From Ectocarpus siliculosus (Eukaryota > Sar > Phaeophyceae > Ectocarpales > Ectocarpaceae): a stretch of DNA of 64,000 bases. Of the stretch, positions 33,632 to 44,274 are shown piece by piece. How positions within the stretch are numbered: the first letter of the stretch is position 1; every line of letters begins with the position of its first letter. The notes under the pieces are model-generated. The model ran no database searches. It was not told where the DNA came from and saw nothing but the letters and a program-made list of their open reading frames with translations. The position numbers and the translations under genes were made by a program. The stretch is from contig FN648236.1 in assembly GCA_000310025.1 (NCBI GenBank), positions 62,001-126,000 of the forward strand, in the 5' to 3' direction.

Positions 33632-36250
33632 ATGCTGGAGATGGACATCGCCCAGGAGAGGTTGGCTGACAGCAACGCGGTGGTGGGCGTGAAGGCCACC
33701 TTCAGGGTTCAAGGGCAGGCGGTACACCAGTTCGACTCTTCCGGGAAAAAGGATTCGACGCCGGCTGCTGCTGCTGCTGTTGGGGAGGAGGTGAGAGCCG
33801 GTCTGTGTACCATATGGGCAACATATATGCTCTGCTCTACATTGGCAAGTGATCATTTCACCAGCAGCGGCATGCGGCGCAAAGGCACCCAACAGCAGCA
33901 GCAGAGCAGCAGCGGCAGCTCTTCTATTCCACCAGCACGGCTGATTTCAATGCGTTATCGTAGCAGTGAAAGCGGTTAGACCAAGAATAGTCTAGAGAAG
34001 AGCAGCCGAGCACGTGCGCTGCAAATCGCGTGTGTTGGGGGTGTCGGGTATTGTTGTTGTTGTTGTTGTTGTTGTCTTCACATGAAAACCCCTTTAGGGC
34101 TGGATCACCTTTTGGGGACACTTTTTGTCCCCATCTTCTTCACCTGCTTTACCTCGCGAAGATTGGCATGATTGTCTCCTCCTTTGCACCACTCGACCAG
34201 GGGGGTGCCAGGGTACACAGGGACGACTCTAGTCTAGTATGGATGCTTTGTAGAGTGGAGGAGTATGAGGGTAATGAACAGGTCGAATCGCGGGGCGATT
34301 ACGCCGCCGGTTCAACAGCGAAGTTGCGCCGCGTCTGTTTACCCTTGGGTGGAAAGCGCTACTAGGGGCAAGCGCGGAAGAAGTACCTAGACCACCGTTG
34401 ATAGGAGGCACCAAGCAACCTAGGGCTTGAGTTAGAAGGTCTCGCTTTCCCTCTGGAGAAATATCTTGAAAACCTCCTTTTCGTGCCCCGTTTACCACGC
34501 TCCCGCCAGTTGCTCTCTATAATCCCTATCAATTGTCCCCTCGTGTCCCCTCGTATGGAGGGGACAATTGATAGGGATTATTGACAAGAGACGGCTCAAG
34601 TTGGAAGGCAGCTTTGCACTTGCACCCAGGGATGGAACTGTCTGCACCATCCAATCAGCAGGCGTCGTTCGCTCTTTTTCTTACATTTCAGAAATTTCGC
34701 AAGACCGCCGAATTTTCTGTGCGTGGTAAGGGGTTTTAAAAACTGTTCCGATCTCTCTCTACCCAGTACCTTCGTATGTCCGTACTGATCCAACACTCGA
34801 CGCGGTCGATTCCCGTGGTCACAGGTTAACTTACCCTAAAAATGCACTGTGACGGACGGTACCAGCAATCCAGTTATGCCGCAGATCGTCCCGGCACATA
34901 TCCTGTGGTCCTGTGTCAAACGCCTCATCGCCAATGATACCAAACGGTGGCGAGGCTGCTTTCCAAGCTCGGTTGCTCCGCAAACCGGAAGCTGCACAAA
35001 CCGCCGGCAATAGATTGGCTTCCACGAGATCTTTTTGAAGCGCTCCGTTTTGGCACCTCTTGGTAGAGGAGCAATCGATCTGAAGGCCGGCCTTGGATGT
35101 GTTCGATGAGCCACACACCTTCGGCAAACTCGTCAGCACTTGGCGTCCACCTCATCTTCGTTGCTTCCCTTCAAACTCGAATGAAAGTGCCCTTCAAACT
35201 TGATTGAAAATGTACACGGGGGATCACCAAGCCAGAGCTGCCGTGGCTGAGAAAACATGCAGCAGCAGCATGATATGTGCGAAAGCTTGGCATCAATGGC
35301 GTCGCCTCCCACCCTTCAACCGATGTATCACGTAGCAAGGCATGCGCAGCCGTGCAATTGACGTAGACCTTCGAGATCTCGGTAGTTGCCAATTTGAGCT
35401 TCGGCCTTCCATCAACGCGGCATATCGCCCTCTCTCTTCAAACAACCCCCCAACTATTTACCAACTTCCCCACTCCCGACGCGGCGTGTCGCCCTCTCTC
35501 CAAGCCAAACCCCCCACCTAATTACCAATTTACTCATTCCCATCCGTCCCATATCGATCATGGAAGGGTCCGGTAGAAGGCACGGATAAGTACGACTGCC
35601 GGTATACCGGGAGACACGACCATGGCACTCTCCCGGCGCTCAAGACCGGCGGCCCGCACGGGGAGCTCGTCAAAGCCATTCACGTGAGTTCTCCACCGTG
35701 ACCGCGGAATCCTCGTGCGTTTTTTTGCGTGGCCGTGTACGGTGTTGGTGGTGATGGTAGGGTTGTTGTTGTTGCTACCGTTGTTTTGTTCTGCATTGTG
35801 TATTGTGGGTGTCGCTATCGCTGCCGTCATGTGCCCCCCCCCTCCACCCTCTCGAGGACGCTGTGGTCAGTTGTCTAGCTAACAGCTAAGGCTGTTTCCT
35901 TTGCGCGTGCGTCACGTGCGCCTCGTTTCCCAGCGTCCCGTCCCCCAAACCAAACGTTTTTGGTATCTATCGTACCCCCACCTACTTCCTCAACCGCGCG
36001 CTCCCGAAAACGCCGACCATGGTATCCCCTCCGTGCGCAACTCGGGTAGGACGCAAAGGCCGATAGCGATGCCTTCCTGACGGAATTGATAAACAAGGAG
36101 GCGAGCGCTAGAGATAGCAAACGCACCGAGGCCGATCCGGGGGGTGCTGCTCTAGACGGGAAGCCGGGCGCCACGGCTGGCGAAGCGATGGAGCTGGAGC
36201 CGTGTGGGGCCGGAAGGGGGGCCGAGGCGTCTCCGCAAGGGGTCCCGTTG
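33632..36250 (+). CDS. Small unknown protein, three exons found, 3' end missing
   Basis: Exons 33632-33789, 35567-35683 and 36050-36250 join in phase 0 at strong donors (GTGAGA, GTGAGT, GTGAGT) and give 159 residues before the last donor. Translation may start at 33632 or at the better-placed ATG at 33641. After a short acidic/Gln start and an alanine run, the middle holds KYDCRYTGRHDHG, then PHGELVKAIH continuing as a charged amphipathic helix with FLTELINKEAS, then a Gly/Ala-rich tail. This order (strand-like segment, then a helix) is loosely like GON7, the small KEOPS subunit, but I would not name it on this basis. The third donor reads through to a stop 93 bases on if unspliced. A terminal exon could not be fixed. 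Confidence 0.45.
34519..34581. repeat. Perfect inverted repeat, 24-base arms
   Basis: Arms ATAATCCCTATCAATTGTCC plus four bases (34519-34542) and the exact complement (34558-34581) enclose a 15-base loop. It lies in intron 1 of the small plus-strand gene and would form a stable hairpin in RNA. Confidence 0.85.
34730..34845 (+). repeat. Dispersed repeat family B, copy
   Basis: Shares CCGATCTCT...CCAGTACCTTCGT...GTCCGTACTGA and the trailing ACAGG(T/C)TAACTTACCC with 50325-50430, with relatives at 34050-34110, 43555-43670 and, inverted, 61065-61145. Confidence 0.6.
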
Positions 36251-36630
36251 GTGAGTCTGGTACTTGTCGAGGCCTTCCTTGGCGCGATGATTCTCGCGTT
36301 TGCTTCGAGGGAGCTCGTCGCGTGTGGAAGCGCGAAAATATGAGAATGGTGATGGAACAACCCCCTGTGGGTCGTACACGGGAACGGCACGAAGCTGCCT
36401 TGATGTCCATCGGCTTGTGCTGGTATGACACAACGTGACCTACAAACGAACGAAACATGATCCTGGCTTGATATGCATCACCTTGCAGATAGGCCGACGT
36501 GACCTTCCAAACTAAAGGCTGGAAAATACTCTGCGGGCTGTCTAGAGGTGAAAATTTCCTTAGGCCGACACGGACGATGTGTTGGCGTTTGGCGCACCCT
36601 TGTATCCTACTTGAAGCGGCAGTAACACAA

Positions 36631-36778
36631 CTCCCCCCCGCCCCCTTCTCTCTCCCGCCCTCCCTCTGCCTGTCTGTGTGCGTTTCTCTGTCTCTGTGTG
36701 CGTCTGCTTCTGTCTTTCTCTGCTTCTCTCTCTCTCCCTCTCTCTCTCTCTCCCCCCTCCCCCCTCCCCCCTCTCTCA
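36631..36778. repeat. Pyrimidine/CT microsatellite
   Basis: About 148 bases of almost pure C and T with CTCTCT and CCCCCCT runs, interrupted by a few TGTGTG steps. Confidence 0.85.
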
Positions 36779-39715
36779 TGCTATTCTCGCATCGGCTGTT
36801 GGTCACCACACCCTCTCAATAGCAGCCGCCGACACCACCTGAAGCACAGCCGGCGAAACGACCAAGACCATGACGTCACATCTACGTCGTCGGCTGGGAT
36901 GGGTTCACCACTCTGTTTCGAGGGGGCCAGAAATTCAAACTGGAACGGCCCGTGCGCTCTATGGTCTTCACAGGCGGAGCAATGCGTTCCCAAGGTTGGA
37001 TGGGGATCTAGCATCTTCTCCCTTGATGTTCTTGCGTGTCTATAGCCTAGACGTGTGCCCGGTAACGGTCCGTTGGTGCGAGCTACTACAAGTCATGGGT
37101 ACTGCGGGGCCCCGGTGGTTGGCATGAACGCGGGGTTGAAAGAAAGGACGGAGCCAGAATTTGGTGGAACGGGTTGCTAACGGATGTGAGGATGGGCCTT
37201 ACAGTAATGTCCACCCGCCTATAAAAACACAAGAACTGCGAGGGGATTTTTCAGGCTAACTGATCGAAAGGTTGCACGCTGCCAAATAGTAGAGAGCATA
37301 ACAAGGACAGGAACTTGAGCTGCACCGTTCGACGTAGACACGCGTTGTGCACCTCATTTTGCAGCTGATACGCCTGGACAAGTCCCGAGCCGCTGTGCTC
37401 GATGCCAGCTGTGTGCCAGATACAGACGGACAAAATCTGGTTTCGACTGTAGTACTACCGTGGAGACTTCGAAATTTGATTTTTTTTCATGTTTTACCGA
37501 ACATCCTCGGACATTCTCAATGGTACATACGGGGGAGAAAAAAGAAACAGAACGCATCACCCCCGGGCCAAACGTCTACGAGGTGCTTCTATTTTTTCTG
37601 TGTTTGCTTCATGATAGCACCTCACACGGACACACAAACACACACTTTCGCGGTGGACTTCTGTCACTGGAACCCACGATGTCGGGTCTAAGAATCTAAG
37701 AGAGGGCATCCACAGGAAGCGGAGTGTGGCGTGCCCCCGAGGGAACAATGAATCAGACGACAACGTGTTCTCCGTGGGATACGGGCCAAGTGTGGCACTT
37801 GCGCTTCGTGGGCCCAGCGATACCATGCAGTACTTTCGTGTTGGCCGTCGACACACCTTCGACAGCGCCGCTTGGTATGCGTTTGTCATTAGAAAGACTC
37901 CTCAAGAACACGGTGCTTTTTTTTATAGGGTGGAACTGACACCAAAAAAAGAAACGGCGACGACGATGACAACGGCATCATCAGCAGTAGGCTGCGGGAG
38001 TCAGTCGTGGAATGGAGTTTCCTCTAAATGCCCCGGCGAAAGCAACAAAAAAATCTTAACGCCCCAGGGAAATTGTGATTTTTTTTTGGAACGTACCCAC
38101 AATCTCACAAAAAGACTGCCCGTTCGAGGTATAACCAAAGTCGAAAGGGATGTGGTCAAGTATTTACGGTGAGTGGAGGGAAACCGGCTGGAAACTGTCG
38201 AGTGTTTTAAGCCTATACACTGATGAGTTGTATCAGTGATGACTTCAGCTGGTGCAAAGAACAAAGTTTTGCGTAAGAAGGGTATGATGAGGATTTGTAG
38301 AGCATCTCCTCGGCTGGAGCCGTCCGCGCCCCCAAACCCGTGGTCCTTTCACTCTCGTCTCCGCGTGCTCTACTGTTACGAGATCTCCAGCAATGACATC
38401 AGCACACATACATATCGCACAAGCACCGTCGCACCAAGGGAGGCAGGGCGCGCGGGGGACTGAAACGGCGACATGATCAGCTGTTGAACAACTCCAGAGA
38501 GATGGCGCTCAATGGCGCTCCTGACACCCACCACATCGTCACTCGAAAAGGGAAGGTTATCGCCACAGGTCCCCAGACCTTTCCCTCTTCTGCGTTTATT
38601 TCCCTCGGAAGCCAGTTTGAAAGTCTTGCTGTTTTCGCCACATTAAAACCCCAACAAACTCTACAGAACACCAACCGATGCCCGTTCATGGTGTTCGGGC
38701 AAACTACAAAAAAATGTTGCGGCTTGGCTCGGGGGGAAAAACAATACACGTCCCCGAAGACCAACGCTACTACTGGGGTGTGCTGCCGAGACTGTGCACA
38801 CCCACCCCCTTCCTTTCCCACGGACGCAATCTACCCATACAGACAAAAACAGCGACTACAACAAATGCATTCAACAGTCTTCGCGCTCAACGTCGGAACG
38901 GCTGAAGTCCAAGAACAACCCACAATGATTTATAGCGAGACCGAAAACGTGGGGTGCTGCACCCGTAGACTACTCCGTTTGAACCCCACCCCTCGCCCCT
39001 AGATCCCATCAATGTCAATGGAACAACAACGCATCAAATCAAGCTCGGACAGAACAATAACCGACTAACCCGCATCTTCTAATATATTGTACGCGGTCAT
39101 CAGGTGTATGTTGTTCCCGTAAAACCATTTTTTTCTGCTGAATGAAGTACAAGATTTTGGCGCATCGTTTCCACATCGGAATAAGTCGAGGTCACGCCTC
39201 TAGGGGAAAAAAGAGCAGGCATTCATGTAGCCACCCTTTGCCAACCTTCCTCACCCCACCGGTTCGAATCTCCGTTTTATTAAGCGTTCAGATTCGGTCC
39301 CTTCAACCCCCCCGCGCTTCCACCAGCCCGCCAATCAGGTACTCAATGTTACGTATTAGGCCGCATTTGGGCCTTGTCTCTTTCGGGAAAACATCACCAG
39401 CAACATGTCGGTGCGACCATTTCACTCGCGAACGTACGTGCTGTCAACAAATGACGCAACGATAGCCCGCGATCACGAAGAACATAAACAAACGCACCGT
39501 TCGTTGCTCATAAGGCGGAGGGCGCACTTCTATCTCTCGTCTGTCTATGCCGGCACATTCTCGCGAAGCACTTCATCTTCTTCATGTAGAATGTGTGTTA
39601 CCCGACATCGAAGACTTGCTCGAACTCCCAAGATACACCCAACCTCTCCTCCTTCTACACCACCGTGGGAGCAGACCAATGAAAAAAGGGTTCCGAGCGC
39701 GCTCTCTCGCTCCCT

Positions 39716-39767
39716 CGCACGCGGAATACCTTAACACGTCGCGCACGCGGAATACCTCAACACGTCG
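39716..39767. repeat. 26-bp tandem duplication
   Basis: Two copies of CGCACGCGGAATACCT-AACACGTCG, 39716-39741 and 39742-39767, differing at one base. Confidence 0.85.
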
Positions 39768-40801
39768 CGAGAAAAAGCAAGTAACCGCATGACCCCTTTT
39801 CTTCGCTCGCCACCAAGACCTCCCACACAATAAAATCTCCCCTTCTCGTCGATGTTTCTTTTTTCTCGTTTTTGATTCTATGGGGGAAGCGGCAGCTACA
39901 CGTAGTGGCGCCTAAATCAAGAACACGACCGACAGCTTTTCTACAGGACTTCCTTCTTCTTGCTTGCAATGAGAATACTCAACGACAAAAACGAAAAATA
40001 CAACTAAAAGGGGGGGGATTTTGAGACAGATCAAAGGCAGCCCGTGAAGAGCAGTCACAAGAATCAATGTCATCGTGCTCTCCCAAGCCGACCAAAGTTC
40101 GACTGGCTATTTCCGGTTCACCCAAACGCATCACAAGCGGACGGTACCGCCGGCACTTCCCCAAACCACTACATCTACGACTCAAAAAACAAACACGCAC
40201 ACAGGGACACCTACTCCGAACGCTACAAGCTGTTAACGCGAGCAAAGACGCTCACGGAAGGACGCGCTATTACACATGCAAACCGCTCATTTAATAGCAA
40301 CAAGTACGAGGGGATTTTTTGACACAACCCTATCTTTAAAACAGAGACTAAAACATCGAAATCCTAATACCAATGACAACCCTCTTTATCAAGGGAGAGG
40401 CACTAAACGGCGGACAACCGACGGTTTGCCCAGGGTCTAATCAATCTACCGTCGTCACCGTTGACCAGGATGAAGAAGAAAAAACAAAGAAGAACCTCGC
40501 GTGAACAAACCACACCGCAAAAGACAGAAAGCGACAACGGGTGAGAGGGCGACCGCGGAGACAAGCGGTGAAAACAGCTACCTGGTACACCATATCACGA
40601 CACACGCAAGAGGGTAACGAGCTCTGCTCGACCCAGAACGGGGCCAATGTATTTCGTTTCTTGCGGCAGTCGACCGCATAGTGCTCCCTCCTCCCCCCGT
40701 CTCTCTCTCGGCCCTACTCCCCTTTCCTCCCCTGACTGACGGTGCGAACTCAGCCGATGTCACACCGCATCCCGTGCTTGCGCCACCCAGCGCGCAGGCA
40801 C

Positions 40802-42658
40802 CTAGAGCGAGTCGAGCCCGCCGAGGTCGTTGCTGTCACCGCCTGGCTGCTTTTCCGCCCAGCTTCCGTCAACACCTGACTGATTTCCCGCCCGGCTGCC
40901 TTCCCCAGCTGCCTGACTTCCCGCCCAGCTGCCGGCACCCCCTGCCTGATTTCCCGCCCAGCTGCCGCCACCCCCTGCCTGATTTCCCGCCCAGCTGCCG
41001 TCTCCACCTGGCTGATTTCCCGCCCAGCTAGACGCCGACGCCAACCCGGCAGCGAAGCCATGATCGTAGGAAGAAGTCGGAGACACGGATCCCGGTAACG
41101 GTGCCTCTCCGTACGCCGGAGGCGGGTACATTGAGACTCGTCGAACTGCCTGCGCCCCGAATTGTTGCTGTCCAGCGGGGGCGGCGGCGGCAGCGGGCGG
41201 GAAGAGTCTTTCCAGGCGGTTGTCGCTGTGGTGGCGCGGCGGCTTGAGCATGTTCTGGGAGAGGCTTGAAGCGGCGGCCGCGGCGGCCTCCGTGTGGCCG
41301 AACAGGAGGTCCCCCATCACGGCGAGCTCGTCGGTTGGCTGCTGCTTGTTCCCGTGCGCGACGTGGACGCTGGCGCTGCTGCTGATGCTGCTGCTGATGC
41401 TGCTGCTGATGCTGGAACGATTGTCGACGACCACAGCAGCACCGCTACCCGCCCCGCCGCCGCCGCCAGCATGCGCCGCTCGGGGTGGTCTTGACGGCGC
41501 AAACGTCGCATTGCTCGTGGGTTCCTTGGCTCGACGGGAGCCACCGCCGCCGCCGCCGGCTTTGCTCCTGCGGCGATGGTGATGCCGCGAGGCTCCGCCG
41601 CCCTTGCCTGCACCCCGAGCCGCCCCCCCGCCCCCCGACGCCGCTTTCAGCAAGTTCTCGGCCCTGGCCAGAGAGGCGGCGGCGGCGGCGGCAGCGTCGT
41701 CGGGGCCGAACAGCAGGTTCCCGATGACAGCGAGGTCGTGCCTCTGTTGGCTGCACTGGGGTCCCAGTCCGTACATGGTTCCTCCTGCGCCGGCAAACGG
41801 GGCCATCAAAGAACCACCGAAGCCGCTGACGCCGCCGCCGCCGCCGCTACCGCCGCCGCTGCTGCTGTGTCCGGACGCCGAGCTCGCCCCGCTGGAGACC
41901 CTGTGCGCCCGGGGAAGGTCGCAAACGCTGCTTCTCCTGCCACGGTGGGGTTGGGCGGTGCCCACCATACCCGCGTTTCTCGGCGGCTGGATGCTGTCGA
42001 AGACCCCCGCCGCCAAAGGCTGCGGGAAGGGCCGCTCGCTGCCGCTTCCCCTGGAGCCGCACCCGGAACAGATGCTGTGCCGCCGCCGCTGCTTGCCGCC
42101 GCCGCTGGGTATGCCCCCACCGCAACAACCGTTGCTACCGCTGCCGCTGCTGTTGCCGTTGCTGCTGCCGCTAACCAAGGCAGCCGATGGAGGGGGCGCA
42201 GGGGGTAGCGGCAGGCCGTTCCACCACGTCCCCGGCAAATGTCTGTTGCCGAGGTCCATCGGCCCCGGCGGCGAGCGAGTTCCCGGCCGCGAACGGCTGC
42301 GTGAGCGGCTGCGCGAGCGAGAACGAGAGCGGGAGTTGTACGAGCCTGAGGAGGCCGAAGAGCCGCCGCTGCCGCCCTCTGAGCAAGAAGGTCCTCCACT
42401 ACTCCCGCTCCTGCTGCCGCTGCTGCCGCTGCTGCTGCTCCGCCCCCCTCTCCCCTTCCCTTCCTCCTCCTCCTCTTCACCCTCATCTTCGGAGGAAGAA
42501 CTCACGCTATCGCCGCCACCGCCGCCGCGGTCGCCGCGGTCGCCGCTTCGTTTGCGGCGGACACCGGGTGACAGGTGAGCGCCGTCCTTGTTGCGGGTCG
42601 ACTCGTCGTCGCTCTCGAACGCCCGCTGTTTGGATGAGGGATTGCCGGCGAGAGCCAT
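40802..42658 (-). CDS. Ser/Gly/Arg-rich low-complexity protein, single exon, function unknown
   Basis: The ATG at 42658 has a near-ideal context (A at -3, G at +4) and opens a 618-codon frame that ends at 40802. The N-terminal quarter is acidic and serine-rich, with an RS-dipeptide run (about residues 120-135) like SR-type RNA-binding regulators but no RRM. The middle is Gly/Ser-rich. Two related blocks of about 30 residues, (L)AVIGNLLFG...A-run...LARAENLLK and LAVMGDLLFG...A-run...LSQNMLK, stand out as the only ordered-looking parts. The C-terminus has six decapeptide-like repeats around GSWAGNQAGG. There is no signal peptide or membrane segment. A disordered nuclear or condensate-type protein is plausible but inferred. 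The frame stays open upstream without another ATG nearby. Confidence 0.65.
   Translation of the reverse strand: MALAGNPSSKQRAFESDDESTRNKDGAHLSPGVRRKRSGDRGDRGGGGGDSVSSSSEDEGEEEEEEGKGRGGRSSSSGSSGSRSGSSGGPSCSEGGSGGSSASSGSYNSRSRSRSRSRSRSRSRPGTRSPPGPMDLGNRHLPGTWWNGLPLPPAPPPSAALVSGSSNGNSSGSGSNGCCGGGIPSGGGKQRRRHSICSGCGSRGSGSERPFPQPLAAGVFDSIQPPRNAGMVGTAQPHRGRRSSVCDLPRAHRVSSGASSASGHSSSGGGSGGGGGVSGFGGSLMAPFAGAGGTMYGLGPQCSQQRHDLAVIGNLLFGPDDAAAAAAASLARAENLLKAASGGGGAARGAGKGGGASRHHHRRRSKAGGGGGGSRRAKEPTSNATFAPSRPPRAAHAGGGGGAGSGAAVVVDNRSSISSSISSSISSSASVHVAHGNKQQPTDELAVMGDLLFGHTEAAAAAASSLSQNMLKPPRHHSDNRLERLFPPAAAAAPAGQQQFGAQAVRRVSMYPPPAYGEAPLPGSVSPTSSYDHGFAAGLASASSWAGNQPGGDGSWAGNQAGGGGSWAGNQAGGAGSWAGSQAAGEGSRAGNQSGVDGSWAEKQPGGDSNDLGGLDSL
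40850..41035 (-). repeat. Decapeptide-coding tandem repeat at the C-terminus
   Basis: Six 30-33-bp units encode GSWAGNQAGG-type decapeptides just before the stop codon of the Ser/Gly-rich protein. Variation between units is mostly at the Gly/Ala and Asp/Gly positions. Confidence 0.8.
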
Positions 42659-44274
42659 GTTAGGGCGGGAGGTGACGAGGAACGAAAACGACGTGTCGAG
42701 AGAGTACCCGCATGGTCCCTCGCACTGCTGCGAAGAACACGCGAGGGAGGACAAACTACAACAGTACTGCCAACCGCCAGTAGATCGGAGCTGTAGTAGG
42801 ACATGCTATTGGGGTCGTCACTCGCTGATAATCGCGCGGCTGTCAGTGAGCCTGTGCGCTTGCCTCCCGAATGATCAGTCATGGAACGACGCTGTTCTCT
42901 TTGTTTCTGACACGAAGCGATAGTCAAGACCCCGCTGACTTTGTGCTGTCGTCCGGGACAACCCAGCTTCCAGCCTTGCATGTCATGCGTCTACGACGGG
43001 AACACATGATGTGCGGTGACAATGCCGGCCGGAGCATTAAAATATGCCAAACGAGCGTTGGAGAGGACTTCCGACAACGGTATCATTTTCTACGATAGTT
43101 TGGGTAAGAATCCGTAAGGAGAATCCGTCGAGGATGCTATACGATAGTTTGGCCCAAACTATCGTATAGCATCTCCTACGGATTCTCCATACGGATTCTT
43201 ACTTTTGCTCACATGGATTGACATTCCTCAGCACACACAAACCCCACAATGGTCACCACTAGCTCCAAAGACGCCTTTAGGTGTGGTGCGTACAGCCTTC
43301 AAGTTCTGGTGACGATCCGACCATCATGGAGGGAGAACTCTGTGGTGATGTGGTGAGAGGTCTGTCTCTTGGTCGAACCCGTGGCAAATCAGGGGGGTGG
43401 GGGTATGCCAGTCCAAAAAAATCCGTCGGGCCAACTTTCGGTTGCCATAAGAGTCAAGCCTAACAATATTTACAGACTTTTCGTCGAAAAAGAATGGGAT
43501 TGTATCCACCGGTGGGGGTCCAAGGCGCACGATACGGCGGTCGCCCCGGGTTTGTTGGTTGCTGTTGATGTCTTCACATGAAAACCGTTCCGGTCTCTGC
43601 TCGGAACCTTCTCGTTCGTACCGTTTCAACTGACTAGGGCGCTTCCAGCAGTCACAGGCCAACTGCCCAAGGAAGGCTATGTGGTCCGCACGTCGAAAAA
43701 CCCAAGGAACAAGAGGAAACGTCCGAGAAAAATCACCACAAGCACGAGGAGAACTGATCACGAACCAACACAGAAAAAACTGCTTCCAACACGCTTTCTC
43801 ATACATAGATGTTGTTTATGCCCGACATCGTGGGTTCCCCGGCGAGAGGCCCGCGTGCGAAAGGGGTGTGCCCACAACACGAAAAAGAAAGCAACAACCG
43901 GCGGGTTTTTTTCGCCCTGGGGGCGCATTGTTTTTTGCCGAACGGTCGCCCCGCTACCATTGGGAACGCCCCAGGGGGGAGGTCGTGATACAAAAAACAT
44001 GTCCACCACCTACGGGATTATCAAAGTTTTTTTCAGTAAACCTGTATAATAGTGCCTACATGGTATAAGACACACCACTGAGAGAAAAGTATGAATTGAA
44101 CAGAGAAAAAATGGCTTGTCACGGTCCGGAATGAAACATAAACCCCCATATTGCACACAGCAGCAGCAGTAGTTGAAGAGAAAAACGGATTTCATTGAAA
44201 ATCGGAAATGAGAGAAGAAGAGTGTGTTTTGCTTCTTGTCCGGGCCCCCTCTTTAAACCACCGTGGCCGTCATA
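42659..44274. other. Intergenic, 5' flank of the Ser/Gly-rich gene and 3' flank of the RWP-RK gene
   Basis: No coding exon supported. It contains the 99-bp palindrome at 43104-43202 and a family B repeat copy at about 43555-43670. A further downstream exon of the RWP-RK gene could lie here if the weak donor at 44283 is used. Confidence 0.4.
43104..43202. repeat. 99-bp near-perfect palindrome
   Basis: Symmetrical around base 43153. The inner 19-base arms ATGCTATACGATAGTTTGG and complement are perfect, and the outer part (GTAAGAATCCGTAAGGAGAA against its complement) has only a few mismatches. It looks like a miniature hairpin element; no flanking target duplication was confirmed. Confidence 0.85.

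Larger units (their letters stand above)
36251..40801. other. Gene-poor stretch with unresolved open frames
   Basis: It probably contains the last exon(s) of the small plus-strand gene, which I could not place. A 148-codon plus-strand frame at 37726-38172 and an opposing minus-strand frame at 37557-37889 both lack recognisable similarity. A pyrimidine microsatellite (36631-36778) and a 26-bp duplication (39716-39767) are present. Confidence 0.35.

Noticed and set aside
34831-35139. Minus-strand frame of 102 codons with a protein-like look
   Set aside because: No start context, splice partner or family match; it neighbours a repeat family B copy and may be repeat-derived.
37557-38172. Overlapping frames on both strands (148 codons plus, 110 codons minus)
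   Set aside because: Neither has recognisable similarity, clear splice partners or codon bias convincing enough to choose one.
41576-42578. Two long plus-strand frames over the Ser/Gly-rich gene
   Set aside because: Pro/Leu/Arg-rich antisense shadows of Gly/Ser/Ala codon runs; the minus-strand frame has a good ATG and ordered repeated motifs.
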